DNA of 64,000 nucleotides from Bacillus dicomae (GCF_006494425.1 NZ_VHIV01000001.1:558001-622000); one strand, 5' to 3'. Shown: positions 19,319-29,636, numbered from the stretch's first letter. Notes: a model not told the origin generated them from the sequence alone. Made by a program: numbers and translations.

Positions 19319-20320
19319 ATGAGCGAATATTTATCAATTCAACACATTCAAAAACAGTTTGATGCATTTACAGCGTTAAAAGATATTTCTTTTACTGTGA
19401 AAAAAAATGAGTTTGTATGTTTATTAGGCCCAAGTGGCTGTGGGAAAACAACATTGCTTCGAATTTTAGCAGGGCTAGAAGAGGCAACAACAGGCAGTAT
19501 AGCTGTGAATGGAAAAGATATTACAGCATTACCTCCTGGAAAGAGGAATTTCGGAATGGTGTTTCAATCATATGCATTATTCCCGAATTTAACAGCACTT
19601 GAAAACATTGAATACGGCTTAAAGACAAAAAAATATGGAAAAGCAGAAGTAAAAGAGAAGGCGCTATCGGCGTTAGAACTAGTTGATTTACTGAATGTAA
19701 AAGATAAATATCCTGCTCAAATGTCTGGTGGACAACAGCAGCGAGTAGCACTTGCACGTGCACTCGCTCTGTCTCCGGATATTTTGTTACTCGATGAGCC
19801 GTTATCTGCTTTAGATGCAAAAGTACGTGAAAAGTTACGTAGAGAAATGCGTGATTTGCAAGAAAAAGTAGGAGTAACAACTATTATGGTTACGCATGAT
19901 CAAGAAGAGGCATTAACGATGGCTGATAAAATTGTTGTAATGAATCATGCGGAAATTATGCAGATTGGCACACCAGAGGAAATTTACCAAAGACCAGCCA
20001 ATCCGTTTGTGGCAGATTTTATTGGTTCTATTAATTTCTTTTCGAAAAATAACGAAGAACATGCAATTCGTCCGGAACATGTAACAGTCGTACAAAATAA
20101 TGGTATTAAAACAATTGTAGAAAGCATGGAGTTTCGCGGATCTGTATACCGGACAGAAGTGCGAGTTATAGATGAGAAAACACATCTATATAATGAGAAA
20201 ATTGTTGTAGATATATTGGCATCAGAAGTAGAAAAAACAGCTATTAGGAAAGGAAAGCCGATTCAAATCTCTTTCTCAGAAAATCATATGTTGTCATATG
20301 GAAAGAAGGTTGTTGTATAG
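19319..20320 (+). CDS. phnT: 2-Aminoethylphosphonate ABC transporter, ATP-binding protein
   Basis: A 333-residue ABC ATPase: Walker [11 protein letters not shown] loop FQSYALFP, signature MSGGQQQR, Walker [13 protein letters not shown], and the H-loop [10 protein letters not shown]. The C-terminal extension of about 100 residues is TOBE-like. The frame runs back into phnS, but ATG 19319 ([11 protein letters not shown]) follows GGGAGAGAG. The stop of this gene directly abuts the permease start. Confidence 0.92.
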   Translation: MSEYLSIQHIQKQFDAFTALKDISFTVKKNEFVCLLGPSGCGKTTLLRILAGLEEATTGSIAVNGKDITALPPGKRNFGMVFQSYALFPNLTALENIEYGLKTKKYGKAEVKEKALSALELVDLLNVKDKYPAQMSGGQQQRVALARALALSPDILLLDEPLSALDAKVREKLRREMRDLQEKVGVTTIMVTHDQEEALTMADKIVVMNHAEIMQIGTPEEIYQRPANPFVADFIGSINFFSKNNEEHAIRPEHVTVVQNNGIKTIVESMEFRGSVYRTEVRVIDEKTHLYNEKIVVDILASEVEKTAIRKGKPIQISFSENHMLSYGKKVVV

Positions 20321-22078
20321 ATGGAGATGTTAGAAAATTTAAAGGTAGAAAGTACGAAAAAAAAGATTAAGAGACGTATCGGTAAAGAAGAGTGGATACA
20401 AAGATCATTAATTATTGGTATGATTCTTGCTTTTTTGATAATGCTTGTATTGCCACTATTACAATTGTTTACACAAGCTTTTTATGATAAAGATGGAGCT
20501 TTCATTGGTGTTGCGAATTTCAGTAAATATTTCACAACACCAACGTTAGTTCAATCATTACAAAATACGATATGGATTTCGGGCGTGACAACAATTATTG
20601 CAGTGACACTTGCTTTCGCATATGCCTATGCGATCGCTCGTGCGAATGTATTTGGGAAGCGTGTATTTCAATATGTAGCGTTATTACCATTATTCGCACC
20701 GACGATGATGCACGGTATCGCACTTACATATTTATTTGGTAATCAAGGATTAGTAACGAAAGGAATGTTTGGCTTATTTGAAGGGATACAAATCCCTTTA
20801 TATGGACCAGTAGGAATTATAATGGCTGAAGTCATGTATACATTTCCGCAAGCCTTTCTTATATTATTAATTGCTTTCCAAGGTTCTGATTATCGTTTAT
20901 ATGAAGCTTCTAATATGTTGGGAGCGAGTAAAACAAAGCAATTTTTTACTGTTACTTTACCTAGTGTAAAGTACGGATTAATTAGTGCAATGTTTGTTGT
21001 GTTTACACTTAGTTTTACTGATTTTGGTGCACCAAAAATTGTTGGTGGGCAATATAATGTACTTGCTACTGATGTATACAAACAAGTAATTGGACAACAA
21101 AATATGCCGATGGGTGCAACTGTCGGAATGATTTTATTAATCCCGGCTATATTTGCGTTTGCAGTTGATCGTATTACGCAAAGAAAGCAGGCAAATTTCT
21201 TATCTTCAAAAGCAGTGCCATATAGAATAACGGCTAATAAGAAAAGAGATGTAGTCTCATTCATATATTGTAGTGTGATTACACTTATGATCATTCTTTT
21301 ATTTGTGGCAGTTGGTATTGCGGCAAGTGTGAAAGTATGGCCATATAATATGAGTTTTACATTTGAGCATTTTAATTTTTCGAGTTTAACAGGAGATGGA
21401 CTGGAAGCATTTAAAAATAGTGTAATTGTTTCAGCAGTTACAGCGGTTATTGGGGCAATTTTAACATTTATGTTCGCATATGCGATTGAGAAAATAGATC
21501 AGCTACAGATTTTCCGAAAAACAGGCTACTTTTTCTCAATCGTGCCTTTAGCAATCCCGGGTCTAGTACTTGGATTGGGATACGTCTTTTTCTTTAGTCA
21601 ACCAACGATTCAAATACTTGGACTTTCAGTAACGAATCCGTTTCATTCTTTATATGGAACAATCGCTGTGTTAGTACTAGTAAACATCATTCATTTTTAC
21701 TCGGTAACATTCGTTACAGCAACGACTGCTTTAAAGAAATTAGATCGAGAGTTTGAGCTTGTTTCGCAGTCGATGGGCATTCCATTTTATAAAACATTCT
21801 TTAGAGTAACAGTACCAATGTGTTTACCAGCAATTTTAGAAATGGTGATGTATTATTTCGTAAATTCGATGGTAACTGTGTCAGCAGTTGTATTCTTATA
21901 CGCAGCTGATTTTAAACTAGCTGCCGTATCAATCGTAAATATGGATGATGCAGGGAATGTAGCGCCAGCAGCTGCAATGAGTGTACTTATTGTTGTTACA
22001 AATATTGTAGTAAGAGTTGTATATGAATGGGGAACGAAAACACTTCGTAACCGAACGTCACAATGGCAAAAAAGATAA
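20321..22078 (+). CDS. Fused 2-aminoethylphosphonate ABC permease (PhnU-PhnV type)
   Basis: A 585-residue permease made of two homologous membrane domains in one chain. Each has about six helices and an EAA coupling motif: EASNMLGASKTKQFFTVTLP near residue 200 and ELVSQSMGIPFYKTFFRVTV near 480. Elsewhere in this family PhnU and PhnV can be separate proteins. It starts one base after the phnT stop, so translation is likely coupled. Specificity is inferred from the operon. Confidence 0.9.
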   Translation: MEMLENLKVESTKKKIKRRIGKEEWIQRSLIIGMILAFLIMLVLPLLQLFTQAFYDKDGAFIGVANFSKYFTTPTLVQSLQNTIWISGVTTIIAVTLAFAYAYAIARANVFGKRVFQYVALLPLFAPTMMHGIALTYLFGNQGLVTKGMFGLFEGIQIPLYGPVGIIMAEVMYTFPQAFLILLIAFQGSDYRLYEASNMLGASKTKQFFTVTLPSVKYGLISAMFVVFTLSFTDFGAPKIVGGQYNVLATDVYKQVIGQQNMPMGATVGMILLIPAIFAFAVDRITQRKQANFLSSKAVPYRITANKKRDVVSFIYCSVITLMIILLFVAVGIAASVKVWPYNMSFTFEHFNFSSLTGDGLEAFKNSVIVSAVTAVIGAILTFMFAYAIEKIDQLQIFRKTGYFFSIVPLAIPGLVLGLGYVFFFSQPTIQILGLSVTNPFHSLYGTIAVLVLVNIIHFYSVTFVTATTALKKLDREFELVSQSMGIPFYKTFFRVTVPMCLPAILEMVMYYFVNSMVTVSAVVFLYAADFKLAAVSIVNMDDAGNVAPAAAMSVLIVVTNIVVRVVYEWGTKTLRNRTSQWQKR

Positions 22079-22099
22079 ATAAGAAGGGTGATGGATTGA

Positions 22100-22894
22100 A
22101 TGAAAATAGAAGCAGTTATTTTTGATTGGGCAGGTACGACAGTTGATTACGGATGTTTTGCACCGCTGGAAGTATTTATGGAGATCTTCCATAAACGTGG
22201 GGTTGAAATTACAGCAGAAGAAGCTCGTAAGCCAATGGGGTTATTAAAAATAGATCATGTAAGGGCACTTACAGAGATGCCTCGCATTGCGAGTGAGTGG
22301 AATCGTGTTTTCGGACAATTACCAACAGAAGCAGACATTCAGGAGATGTATGAAGAGTTTGAAGAGATTCTCTTCGCTATTTTACCGCGCTATGCGTCGC
22401 CAATTAATGGAGTAAAAGAAGTGATTGCTTCTTTACGCGAAAGAGGAATTAAAATCGGTTCAACGACTGGTTATACGAGAGAAATGATGGATATTGTAGA
22501 AAAAGAAGCAGCACTACAAGGATATAAACCTGATTTTCTTGTAACGCCAGATGATGTTCCAGCGGGGCGTCCATATCCGTGGATGTGCTATAAAAATGCG
22601 ATGGAACTTGGTGTCTATCCGATGAATCATATGATAAAAGTCGGAGACACGGTATCGGATATGAAAGAGGGAAGAAATGCCGGTATGTGGACAGTCGGTG
22701 TAATTCTCGGTAGTAGCGAACTTGGCTTAACTGAAGAAGAAGTGGAGAATATGGATCCGGTAGAACTTCGTGAAAAAATAGAAGTAGTTCGTAATCGCTT
22801 CGTTGAAAATGGGGCGCACTTTACGATTGAAACGATGCAGGAACTTGAAACTATAATGGAACATATTGAGAAACAAGAACTTATTATTTCATAA
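22100..22894 (+). CDS. phnX: Phosphonoacetaldehyde hydrolase (phosphonatase)
   Basis: A 264-residue HAD-superfamily enzyme that cleaves the C-P bond of phosphonoacetaldehyde to acetaldehyde and phosphate. The nucleophile is Asp12 within DWAGTTVDYG, the Schiff-base lysine lies in MGLLKIDHVRAL near residue 53, and the C-terminal Mg motif is KVGDTVSDMKEG. It sits between the transporter and PhnW, giving the complete AEP degradation route. Confidence 0.97.
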   Translation: MKIEAVIFDWAGTTVDYGCFAPLEVFMEIFHKRGVEITAEEARKPMGLLKIDHVRALTEMPRIASEWNRVFGQLPTEADIQEMYEEFEEILFAILPRYASPINGVKEVIASLRERGIKIGSTTGYTREMMDIVEKEAALQGYKPDFLVTPDDVPAGRPYPWMCYKNAMELGVYPMNHMIKVGDTVSDMKEGRNAGMWTVGVILGSSELGLTEEEVENMDPVELREKIEVVRNRFVENGAHFTIETMQELETIMEHIEKQELIIS

Positions 22895-22909
22895 AAGGGG
22901 AATAGGATC

Positions 22910-24007
22910 ATGACTGAAAATCACTACTTATTATTAACGCCAGGACCATTGACGACAACAAAAACGGTAAAAGAAGTTATGTTATACGATTGGTGTACGT
23001 GGGATGTTGAATATAACACGATGGTGCAAGATGTAAGAGCTAGACTTGTATCGTTAGCAACGAAAGAAGAAGAGAAATATACGACTGTTCTAATGCAAGG
23101 AAGCGGTACGTTTTCAGTTGAAGCAGTAATGGGTTCTGTTATTCCTAAAGGTGGAAAGCTGTTTGTTTGTACAAATGGTGCATACGGTAAGCGAATTGTA
23201 CAAATGGCAGAGATGTTACATATAGATGTGGTGGTTAGTCAAACGGAAGAATGGGAGCCTATTAATATTGCAGAAGTAGAAAAGATATTGCAGCAAGATA
23301 AAGAAATTACACATATTGCAGTTGTTCATTGTGAAACAACGACAGGCATTATAAATCCAATTGTAGACGTATGTAAATTAGGAAAGCAGTACGGAAAAGT
23401 TACAATTGTCGATGCAATGAGTAGTTTCGGCGGGATTGAAATAGACATTGCTGACTTACAAATTGACTTTCTAATTAGTAGTGCGAATAAATGTATTCAA
23501 GGTGTTCCTGGATTCGGATTTGTTATCGCAAAGCGCGATGAATTGTTGAAATGTAAAGGGCAGGCACGCTCATTATCATTAGATTTATACGATCAGTGGG
23601 AAACGATGGAAAATCAAAATGGGAAATGGCGTTTTACGTCACCTACACATGTTGTACATGCTTTTTATCAAGCGCTACTTGAATTAGAAGAAGAGGGCGG
23701 AGTAGAAGCACGTTACAATCGATATTATAATAATCAAAAACTATTAGTGAATAGAATGAGAGAAATTGGATTTAAGGCATTAGTAGATGAAAAATATCAA
23801 TCGCCTATTATTACATCCTTCATTTATCCAGAAGAGTGGTTCGATTTTGGACAGTTATATAATGAATTAAAGCGTGATGGATTTGTTATTTATCCAGGTA
23901 AAATTTCAAAAGTAGATACATTCCGCATTGGAAATATCGGTGATGTACATGAGGCAGATATTAATCGCTTAGTTGATAGTATCGCTAAAGGAGTTGTTAT
24001 AGGTTGA
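22910..24007 (+). CDS. phnW: 2-Aminoethylphosphonate:pyruvate aminotransferase
   Basis: A 365-residue class V PLP aminotransferase converting 2-aminoethylphosphonate and pyruvate to phosphonoacetaldehyde and alanine. The family start [11 protein letters not shown], the DAMSSFGG block and the PLP lysine in [12 protein letters not shown] near residue 194 are present. The ATG follows AAAGGGGAA. Its TGA stop overlaps the TTG start of the next gene by three bases. Confidence 0.96.
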   Translation: MTENHYLLLTPGPLTTTKTVKEVMLYDWCTWDVEYNTMVQDVRARLVSLATKEEEKYTTVLMQGSGTFSVEAVMGSVIPKGGKLFVCTNGAYGKRIVQMAEMLHIDVVVSQTEEWEPINIAEVEKILQQDKEITHIAVVHCETTTGIINPIVDVCKLGKQYGKVTIVDAMSSFGGIEIDIADLQIDFLISSANKCIQGVPGFGFVIAKRDELLKCKGQARSLSLDLYDQWETMENQNGKWRFTSPTHVVHAFYQALLELEEEGGVEARYNRYYNNQKLLVNRMREIGFKALVDEKYQSPIITSFIYPEEWFDFGQLYNELKRDGFVIYPGKISKVDTFRIGNIGDVHEADINRLVDSIAKGVVIG

Positions 24008-25188
24008 AAGTATTTTGCTTAGGTGGAGCAGGTAAAATTTGTCGTGAAGCAATTTTAGATTTAGTGCAATTTTCATCTTTTGAGACGATTACAATCGCTG
24101 ATTTTAATGAGGAAGAAGGCCTTAAAGTAGTAGAATGGCTAAACGATTCTCGCGTAGATTTTGTGAAAGTAGATGTAACGAATCACGAGGATACGGTTGC
24201 AAAGATGAAAGGTTATGACATTGTAATGGATGGCACGACGATAAAGCTAAATGGATTGTCTACTCGATGTATTGCAGAAGCAGGTTGTCATGGTGTGAAT
24301 TTGAATGGATTTGGTGAAGAAAATGATTCGCATTCTATATTTGTTCAAAACGGAAAAACATGTTTACCTGGTTTTGGTATGACACCAGGTGTAACGCAAA
24401 TGATGGCGATGCACGCAGCAAATCAGCTAGATACTGTAGAGTCAGTTCGAGTAAGTCATGGTTCATATCGTCCAATTGCTTTTTCTGCATCAATTACAGA
24501 GACAACGACATACGAATATGATCCACATTTACCATCGCGTACAGTGTATGAAGATGGTGAGTTTAAGCAAGTACCTCCGTTTGCGCGTCCGAGAGAAATT
24601 GAATTGCCTGCGCCTTACGGTAAAACAACGCAGTATATCATTCCGCATTCTGAAACTATTACGTTAGCAAAAGCACTAGAAAATAAAGGTGTCAAACTGA
24701 TAGAGACGAGAGGAACTTGGCCAAAGCAAAATATGAAGCTCGTACGTGCTTTATATGATTATGGTATATTGCGTAATGACCAAGTTGAAATAAATGGGAA
24801 AGAAATCGGCATTATGGATTGTATTTCGAAATATTTATTGCAATCGAAAGAAGGACAAGAAACAGAGGTTTACGGTTATGCACTTCATGTAGAAGTAATA
24901 GGTATGAAAAATAATGAGAAACAAAAGCACGTATTATATCATACACACCCGTTATCTGATGGATCTGTTGTTGGATGGGAGAAATTAAGAGCTTATACGA
25001 GAAACGTCGGTATTCCATTTGGGATTGCTACAGAGTTAATCGCAAAAGGGAATGTAAATAAAGTTGGTGTTGTGACACCTGAGGAAGCTTTTATAAAACC
25101 ACAAATTATTTTTGATGAACTAAAAAAGCGTGGTATTCATATTCATGAAGAAGTTTCTACTTATAAAGAGAGTTATAACTTTGTATAA
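24004..25188 (+). CDS. Saccharopine-dehydrogenase-like oxidoreductase of the phosphonate operon
   Basis: A 394-residue protein with an N-terminal Rossmann motif ([14 protein letters not shown]), a [16 protein letters not shown] segment and a C-terminal saccharopine-dehydrogenase substrate domain. Relatives join or split an amine and a keto acid with NAD(P)H. It starts at TTG 24004, overlapping the phnW stop, so it is translationally coupled to the AEP genes. No role for such an enzyme in the PhnW-PhnX route is known to me. Substrates could be an N-substituted aminophosphonate or a product of the aminotransferase; this is speculation. Confidence 0.8.
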   Translation: MKVFCLGGAGKICREAILDLVQFSSFETITIADFNEEEGLKVVEWLNDSRVDFVKVDVTNHEDTVAKMKGYDIVMDGTTIKLNGLSTRCIAEAGCHGVNLNGFGEENDSHSIFVQNGKTCLPGFGMTPGVTQMMAMHAANQLDTVESVRVSHGSYRPIAFSASITETTTYEYDPHLPSRTVYEDGEFKQVPPFARPREIELPAPYGKTTQYIIPHSETITLAKALENKGVKLIETRGTWPKQNMKLVRALYDYGILRNDQVEINGKEIGIMDCISKYLLQSKEGQETEVYGYALHVEVIGMKNNEKQKHVLYHTHPLSDGSVVGWEKLRAYTRNVGIPFGIATELIAKGNVNKVGVVTPEEAFIKPQIIFDELKKRGIHIHEEVSTYKESYNFV

Positions 25189-25228
25189 GTAAGGCAGTTT
25201 ATGAGGTAGAAATCAATGGGGTGAGGCT

Positions 25229-26011
25229 ATGTCTGTAGTAGGTGAAGAAAGAAAGCGAACCATTCTTGAGAAGGTAGAGTTTAAGGGGAAAGTAAAAGTT
25301 TCTGAATTAGCGAGAGAGTTTGCTGTATCAACAGAGACGATTCGTCGTTATTTAGAAGAATTAGATCGTGAAAAGAAGTTGAAGAAAGTGTATGGTGGAG
25401 CCGTCCAACTTCCGGGGGCTGGAATAGAGGCACCAATGTTAGAGCGGGAGATGTTGCATATAGAAGAGAAGAAGAGAATTGGGTATAAAGCAGCAACGTT
25501 TGTGGAAGATGGAGATGTTATTGCGATTGATGACGGAAGTACACCACTACAAATGGTGCCATATCTTGTTCATCGCAAAAATTTAACGATTGTAACAAGT
25601 TCATTTCCAGTAGCGACACAATTAATTTCTTCTATTAATAAAAAGATGTTTCATGGTGAAGTTTTATTTATTGGTGGAAAAGTATCTCCAAAGCATTCAC
25701 GTGTATCAGGATCTATTTCGCAGCAAGTAATCCAGCAATTTCATTTTCATAAAGCATTCGTTTCAATTGATGGATTGTTACCTGGTTTTGGGGTTTCTAG
25801 TTTTGAATTAGAAAAGGCAAAGCTGTCAGAAGCGATGATGAAATTAGCAGAGAAAACATATATTTTGTGTGATCATACAAAGGTAGGGGTAAAAGGAAAT
25901 TATCGAATAGCAGCATTTTCACGTATTCAACATGTAATTTGTGATAAGAAAATGCCTTATAGTTTTGAAGAGGAAGTCAAAAAGAATAATATTCAATGGA
26001 CGATTTGTTAA
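25229..26011 (+). CDS. DeoR-family regulator of the phosphonate operon
   Basis: A 260-residue protein with an N-terminal DeoR helix-turn-helix (VKVSELAREFAVSTETIRR, then YLEELDREKKLKKVYGGAV) and a DeoRC sugar-phosphate-isomerase-like sensor domain (DDGSTPLQM, VTSSFPVATQL, LCDHTKVG). It closes the operon, so it probably controls it in response to a phosphorylated intermediate. A terminator follows nine bases after the stop. Confidence 0.88.
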   Translation: MSVVGEERKRTILEKVEFKGKVKVSELAREFAVSTETIRRYLEELDREKKLKKVYGGAVQLPGAGIEAPMLEREMLHIEEKKRIGYKAATFVEDGDVIAIDDGSTPLQMVPYLVHRKNLTIVTSSFPVATQLISSINKKMFHGEVLFIGGKVSPKHSRVSGSISQQVIQQFHFHKAFVSIDGLLPGFGVSSFELEKAKLSEAMMKLAEKTYILCDHTKVGVKGNYRIAAFSRIQHVICDKKMPYSFEEEVKKNNIQWTIC

Positions 26012-26019
26012 ATACATTG

Positions 26020-26052
26020 AACTCCCACCTGATTTTGAGGTGGGAGTTTTAT
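26020..26052 (+). terminator. Terminator of the phosphonate operon
   Basis: AACTCCCACCT (26020-26030) and AGGTGGGAGTT (26038-26048), then T-rich sequence. Confidence 0.88.
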
Positions 26053-26174
26053 TGCTTGTAAATAATGAGCGGGATAAAAGATTTGTATTTATGCAAAAAG
26101 TGGACACATTTTCTCATCTCTTTCATATAATTTACCAATACAAAAAAAGTTGGTCGAAGGAAAGAAGGGGGAAC

Positions 26175-26294
26175 ATGTCAGAACGAGTATATAATAAACT
26201 TGTATTGTACGCGAATATTTTGCAAAAAATCGGTGTAATTAATGAGAAAGAAAAAAGTGAAATTCTTCAAACGATAGGTAAAAAGGCCCTTTGA
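26175..26294 (+). CDS. Small hypothetical protein, 39 aa
   Basis: An ATG follows AGAAGGGGGAAC at ideal spacing and opens a 39-residue frame (starting MSERVYNKLVLYANILQ) that is mostly helical. Its stop falls in the loop of a terminator hairpin (26281-26310). No family is recognised. Confidence 0.5.
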   Translation: MSERVYNKLVLYANILQKIGVINEKEKSEILQTIGKKAL

Positions 26295-26310
26295 ATAAAG
26301 GGTTTTTTAT
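26281..26310 (+). terminator. Terminator of the 39-aa gene
   Basis: CCCTTT / AAAGGG core with flanking A and T runs; the preceding stop codon is in the stem-loop. Confidence 0.7.
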
Positions 26311-26349
26311 TTTTATACATGGAAATATAAACTTAATGTAATATTATCG

Positions 26350-26408
26350 TTGACAATGATAATGATATTCATTATCATTTATTTGTAGGTAATTGATAAG
26401 TGTTATCA
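26350..26408 (+). promoter_or_regulatory. ilsA promoter with two Fur boxes
   Basis: TTGACA (26350-26355), 17 bases and TATCAT (26373-26378) form a sigma-A promoter. A 19-base Fur box GATAATGATATTCATTATC (26358-26376, one mismatch to consensus) lies across it. A second Fur-like palindrome, TGATAAGTGTTATCA (26394-26408), follows. Fur binding would block transcription in iron-replete cells. Confidence 0.88.
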
Positions 26409-26442
26409 ATTGTGAAAATTATATATGATAGGGGATATTATT

Positions 26443-28725
26443 TTGAAAAAAAAATACATTAAGGCGTTAGTAGTAGCAACAACATTAGCAATTCCATTTG
26501 CTACATACTCTACTCCAGCATTAGCAGCACTAAAAGCTGAAGCGAATCAGTCGGTCGTAGCAGCTAGTGAACGTACATACGATACTGAGATTAAAATATA
26601 TAAGGACCAAAAAGACGAGCCATCTATGGTTTCTCAATATATAAAAGATCCTAAAGTAGCGATTGCAGACGGGAAAAAAATTGTTACTGTAACAATACAA
26701 GATAGCGATTATTTTCAATATCTTAGAATAGAAGATGGAAATCAGCCAGGTATATTTCATGATGTGAAAGTTTTGTCAGAAGATAAGAGGAAAAATGGAA
26801 CGAAAGTAGTTCAATTTGAAATTGGCGAGTTTGAGAAGAAGCACAATATGCAAATGCATATACTTATTCCGGCTATTGGATATGATCACAAATATCAAGT
26901 TCAATTTGAAATTAAAGATCCAACTGTAGGTGACAAAGAAGCAGAGAAACCAGATGATAACTCTGATTCAGGCAATACGGAAACGGATAATCTAGTTGAT
27001 AATCAAAATATGATAACAGATAACAAATTAAGAGAACTTGTTAATAAAAAAGTATTTAATAGAAAAGATTTAAATACACCAATTACGAAAGAAGAGTTAT
27101 TACAAGTAAAGGACTTATTTTTAAATACGAATGAGATTCTTGATTATAGTGCATTGAAATATATGTCAAATTTAAAATCTTTAACAGTTGCGAATGCGAA
27201 GATAACAGATCCTTCGTTCTTTGCGAACTTAAAGCAATTAAATCATTTAGCTTTACGTGGTAATGAATTTTCAGATGTAACGCCACTTGTTAAGATGGAT
27301 AATTTAGAATCCCTTGATTTAAGTAATAATAAAATTACAAACGTTGCACCATTGGTTGAAATGAAAAATGTAAAAAGTTTATATCTATCAGGAAACAAAA
27401 TAGAAGATGTAACAGCATTATCGAAAATGGAACAACTAGATTACTTGAACTTAGCAAATAATAAAATTACGAATGTTGCTCCATTAAGCGCATTGAAAAA
27501 TGTAACATACTTAACTTTAGCAGGTAATCAAATTGAAGATATTAAACCGTTATATTCATTACCTTTAAAGGACTTAGTATTAACGCGTAATAAAGTTAAA
27601 GATTTATCGGGTATTAATCAAATGAATCAATTAAATAAATTATTTATCGGGAAAAATCGAATAGAAGATGTGACACCACTTGCTAAAATGACTCAACTTA
27701 CAGAATTAGATTTACCTAATAATGAATTAAAGAATATTACGCCATTATCAAATCTAGTAAACTTACAAAAGCTTGATTTAGAAGCAAATTATATTTCAGA
27801 CTTATCGCCAGTTAGTAAGTTGAATAAGTTAGTATATTTAAGTTTTGTTGCAAATGAAATTCGTGATGTTCGACCGGTTATAGAGCTAAGTAAAACAGCT
27901 TATATTAATGTTCAAAACCAAAAAGTCTTTTTAGAGGATGCAGAAGTAAATAAAGAGGTAAAAGTACCTATCTACGAAAAAGACGGCGAGGTATCTAAAA
28001 AAATCCGTTTGAAGAGTGATGGTGGTATGTATAGTAATGATGCAGTTAAGTGGAGTACCCCAGGTGAGAAAGTATATGAGTTTGGTGTGAAAGATCCATT
28101 CGCGGATACAGGAATCTTCTTTACAGGATCTGTAATTCAAAATGTAGTAGAAAGTAAAGAAGACAACACTTCTAAAGAAGATGAAAAGGTAGAAATAGTA
28201 GAATTTAAAGATGTACCAAAAGGACATTGGTCAGAGGAAGCAATTCATTATTTAGCGAAAGAAAATATTTTCAAGGGATATGGAAATGCACAATTTGGAT
28301 TTGGGGATAGTATTACTCGTGGCCAAGTTGCATCTTTAGTACAAAGGTATTTGAAATTAGAAAATAAAGTAGAGCAGAAAGAGAGATTTACAGATACGAA
28401 AGGGCATATGTTTGAGCAAGATATTGCTACAGTTGCGCAAGCTGGAATTATGCAAGGCGCTGGTACTGGGGCGTTTCGTCCAGATGGAGTATTAACTCGA
28501 TACGAAATGTCTGTAGTATTACATAAAGTATTTCAGTTAAAAGAAAATGGTAATAATAAAGTGAACTTTAAAGATGTACCAACAGATCACTGGGCAGAAG
28601 GATATGTGAAAGCTTTGGCGGATAATAATATATCAAAGGGGGATGGGAAAGGAAACTTTATCGGTGATGATTTCGTAACACGTGAACAATATGCACAGTT
28701 TTTATATAACGCAATAACGAAATAA
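26443..28725 (+). CDS. ilsA: Iron-regulated leucine-rich surface protein IlsA (NEAT-LRR-SLH)
   Basis: A 760-residue surface protein. Order: signal peptide ending near ALAALKAEA; one NEAT haem-binding domain (about residues 40-165, with SDYFQYLRIEDG and the IGYDHKYQVQF strand); a Pro/Asp linker; about eleven leucine-rich repeats of 22 residues (for example LESLDLSNNKITNV); then three SLH domains (about 575-760) that anchor it to the S-layer polymer. This is the architecture of B. cereus IlsA, which takes iron from haem, haemoglobin and ferritin. TTG 26443 sits eight bases after AGGGG; the ATG 18 bases upstream lacks a site. The Fur boxes upstream agree. Confidence 0.95.
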   Translation: MKKKYIKALVVATTLAIPFATYSTPALAALKAEANQSVVAASERTYDTEIKIYKDQKDEPSMVSQYIKDPKVAIADGKKIVTVTIQDSDYFQYLRIEDGNQPGIFHDVKVLSEDKRKNGTKVVQFEIGEFEKKHNMQMHILIPAIGYDHKYQVQFEIKDPTVGDKEAEKPDDNSDSGNTETDNLVDNQNMITDNKLRELVNKKVFNRKDLNTPITKEELLQVKDLFLNTNEILDYSALKYMSNLKSLTVANAKITDPSFFANLKQLNHLALRGNEFSDVTPLVKMDNLESLDLSNNKITNVAPLVEMKNVKSLYLSGNKIEDVTALSKMEQLDYLNLANNKITNVAPLSALKNVTYLTLAGNQIEDIKPLYSLPLKDLVLTRNKVKDLSGINQMNQLNKLFIGKNRIEDVTPLAKMTQLTELDLPNNELKNITPLSNLVNLQKLDLEANYISDLSPVSKLNKLVYLSFVANEIRDVRPVIELSKTAYINVQNQKVFLEDAEVNKEVKVPIYEKDGEVSKKIRLKSDGGMYSNDAVKWSTPGEKVYEFGVKDPFADTGIFFTGSVIQNVVESKEDNTSKEDEKVEIVEFKDVPKGHWSEEAIHYLAKENIFKGYGNAQFGFGDSITRGQVASLVQRYLKLENKVEQKERFTDTKGHMFEQDIATVAQAGIMQGAGTGAFRPDGVLTRYEMSVVLHKVFQLKENGNNKVNFKDVPTDHWAEGYVKALADNNISKGDGKGNFIGDDFVTREQYAQFLYNAITK

Positions 28726-28732
28726 AAGGTAA

Positions 28733-28772
28733 AAAAATACGTTATTCTTTAATTAAAGAATAACGTATTTTT
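28733..28772 (+). terminator. Terminator of ilsA (perfect 40-base palindrome)
   Basis: A 20+20 base palindrome with no unpaired centre, A run on the left and T run on the right, shortly after the ilsA stop. Confidence 0.85.
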
Positions 28773-28853
28773 CATGTATAAAATGAAATAGGCAATAGAC
28801 AGAAGTATAGACACATGAGTAGCCTATTTTAAAAGAAGAGCTGTGAAACTATA

Positions 28854-28882
28854 TTGACAAAAAAGCGTTCTCATGTGATAAT
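28854..28882 (+). promoter_or_regulatory. Promoter with internal cre-like site, class II aldolase-like gene
   Basis: TTGACA (28854-28859), 17 bases and GATAAT (28877-28882). The spacer holds AAAAAGCGTTCTCA (28860-28873), 12 of 14 matches to cre, where CcpA binding would compete with RNA polymerase. Confidence 0.6.
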
Positions 28883-28971
28883 TCAATTAAATTTTTAGAA
28901 TAATCAAAAAATACTCCTTTTACATAGAAAGGATTTGAACATTATATGAATACTACGCCGGGGGTGACGAA

Positions 28972-29601
28972 ATGTTATTTTTTCTAAAGAAATGGAATGA
29001 ATTAAAAGACGTGAAATCTGAATTGGCACTTCGTGATTGGTTTTATGGTACAAAAATTAGTTTATCACTATGTACGTCAAAAGAGCCGTTAACTTTTTTA
29101 GTAAACGTTGAGGGAAGAGATAAAGGGCTATTTTCAGAAGAAGATTTTATTGTTGTAAATTGTATGTGTGAGCCAGTATTTGAAAATGAAGAAAAACCAG
29201 CTGCAGAATCATTTATGCATGCGGATATTTATAAAAAAAGTAGTGCAGAATGTATTTTACAAGTGCAGACTGTAGATAGTCATTTAATATCAGAGTTGTA
29301 TGGAGAAGAAGGAGAAGTAACATTTGATAAACGTAGCGTCGAACGTGTTTTTGGAAAAGAAGGTATAACAGAAATGACAATTCCCATTGTAGAAGATGAG
29401 AAAAAATTCGCTAATTTATTAGAAAATAATGTGCCGAATTTTATCGAAGGTGGAGGAGTAGTTCTCGTTCATAATTATGGTATGATCGTGTGGGGGAAAA
29501 CTCCAGAAGAAGCGAAAAAATGGCTAGAGGGTATAGAATATTTAATGAATTACCATGTAAAGTTGTTAATGATAAAAGGTGCCAAGAGTTCTGTTATATA
29601 A
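28972..29601 (+). CDS. Degenerate class II aldolase / MtnB-like protein
   Basis: A 209-residue protein aligning along its length with the class II aldolase/adducin fold, closest in feel to methylthioribulose-1-phosphate dehydratase (C-terminal GKTPEEAKKWLEGIEYL). The metal ligands are missing: where the family has HTH the sequence reads ILQVQTVDSH, and where it has NHG it reads HNYG. It is probably not a zinc enzyme and may be a pseudo-enzyme or sensor. GGGGGTGA precedes the ATG. Its promoter has a cre-like site. Confidence 0.75.
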   Translation: MLFFLKKWNELKDVKSELALRDWFYGTKISLSLCTSKEPLTFLVNVEGRDKGLFSEEDFIVVNCMCEPVFENEEKPAAESFMHADIYKKSSAECILQVQTVDSHLISELYGEEGEVTFDKRSVERVFGKEGITEMTIPIVEDEKKFANLLENNVPNFIEGGGVVLVHNYGMIVWGKTPEEAKKWLEGIEYLMNYHVKLLMIKGAKSSVI

Positions 29602-29636
29602 AATATTTGTGGTGTCGTTACAAGTCAATAAAAAAA

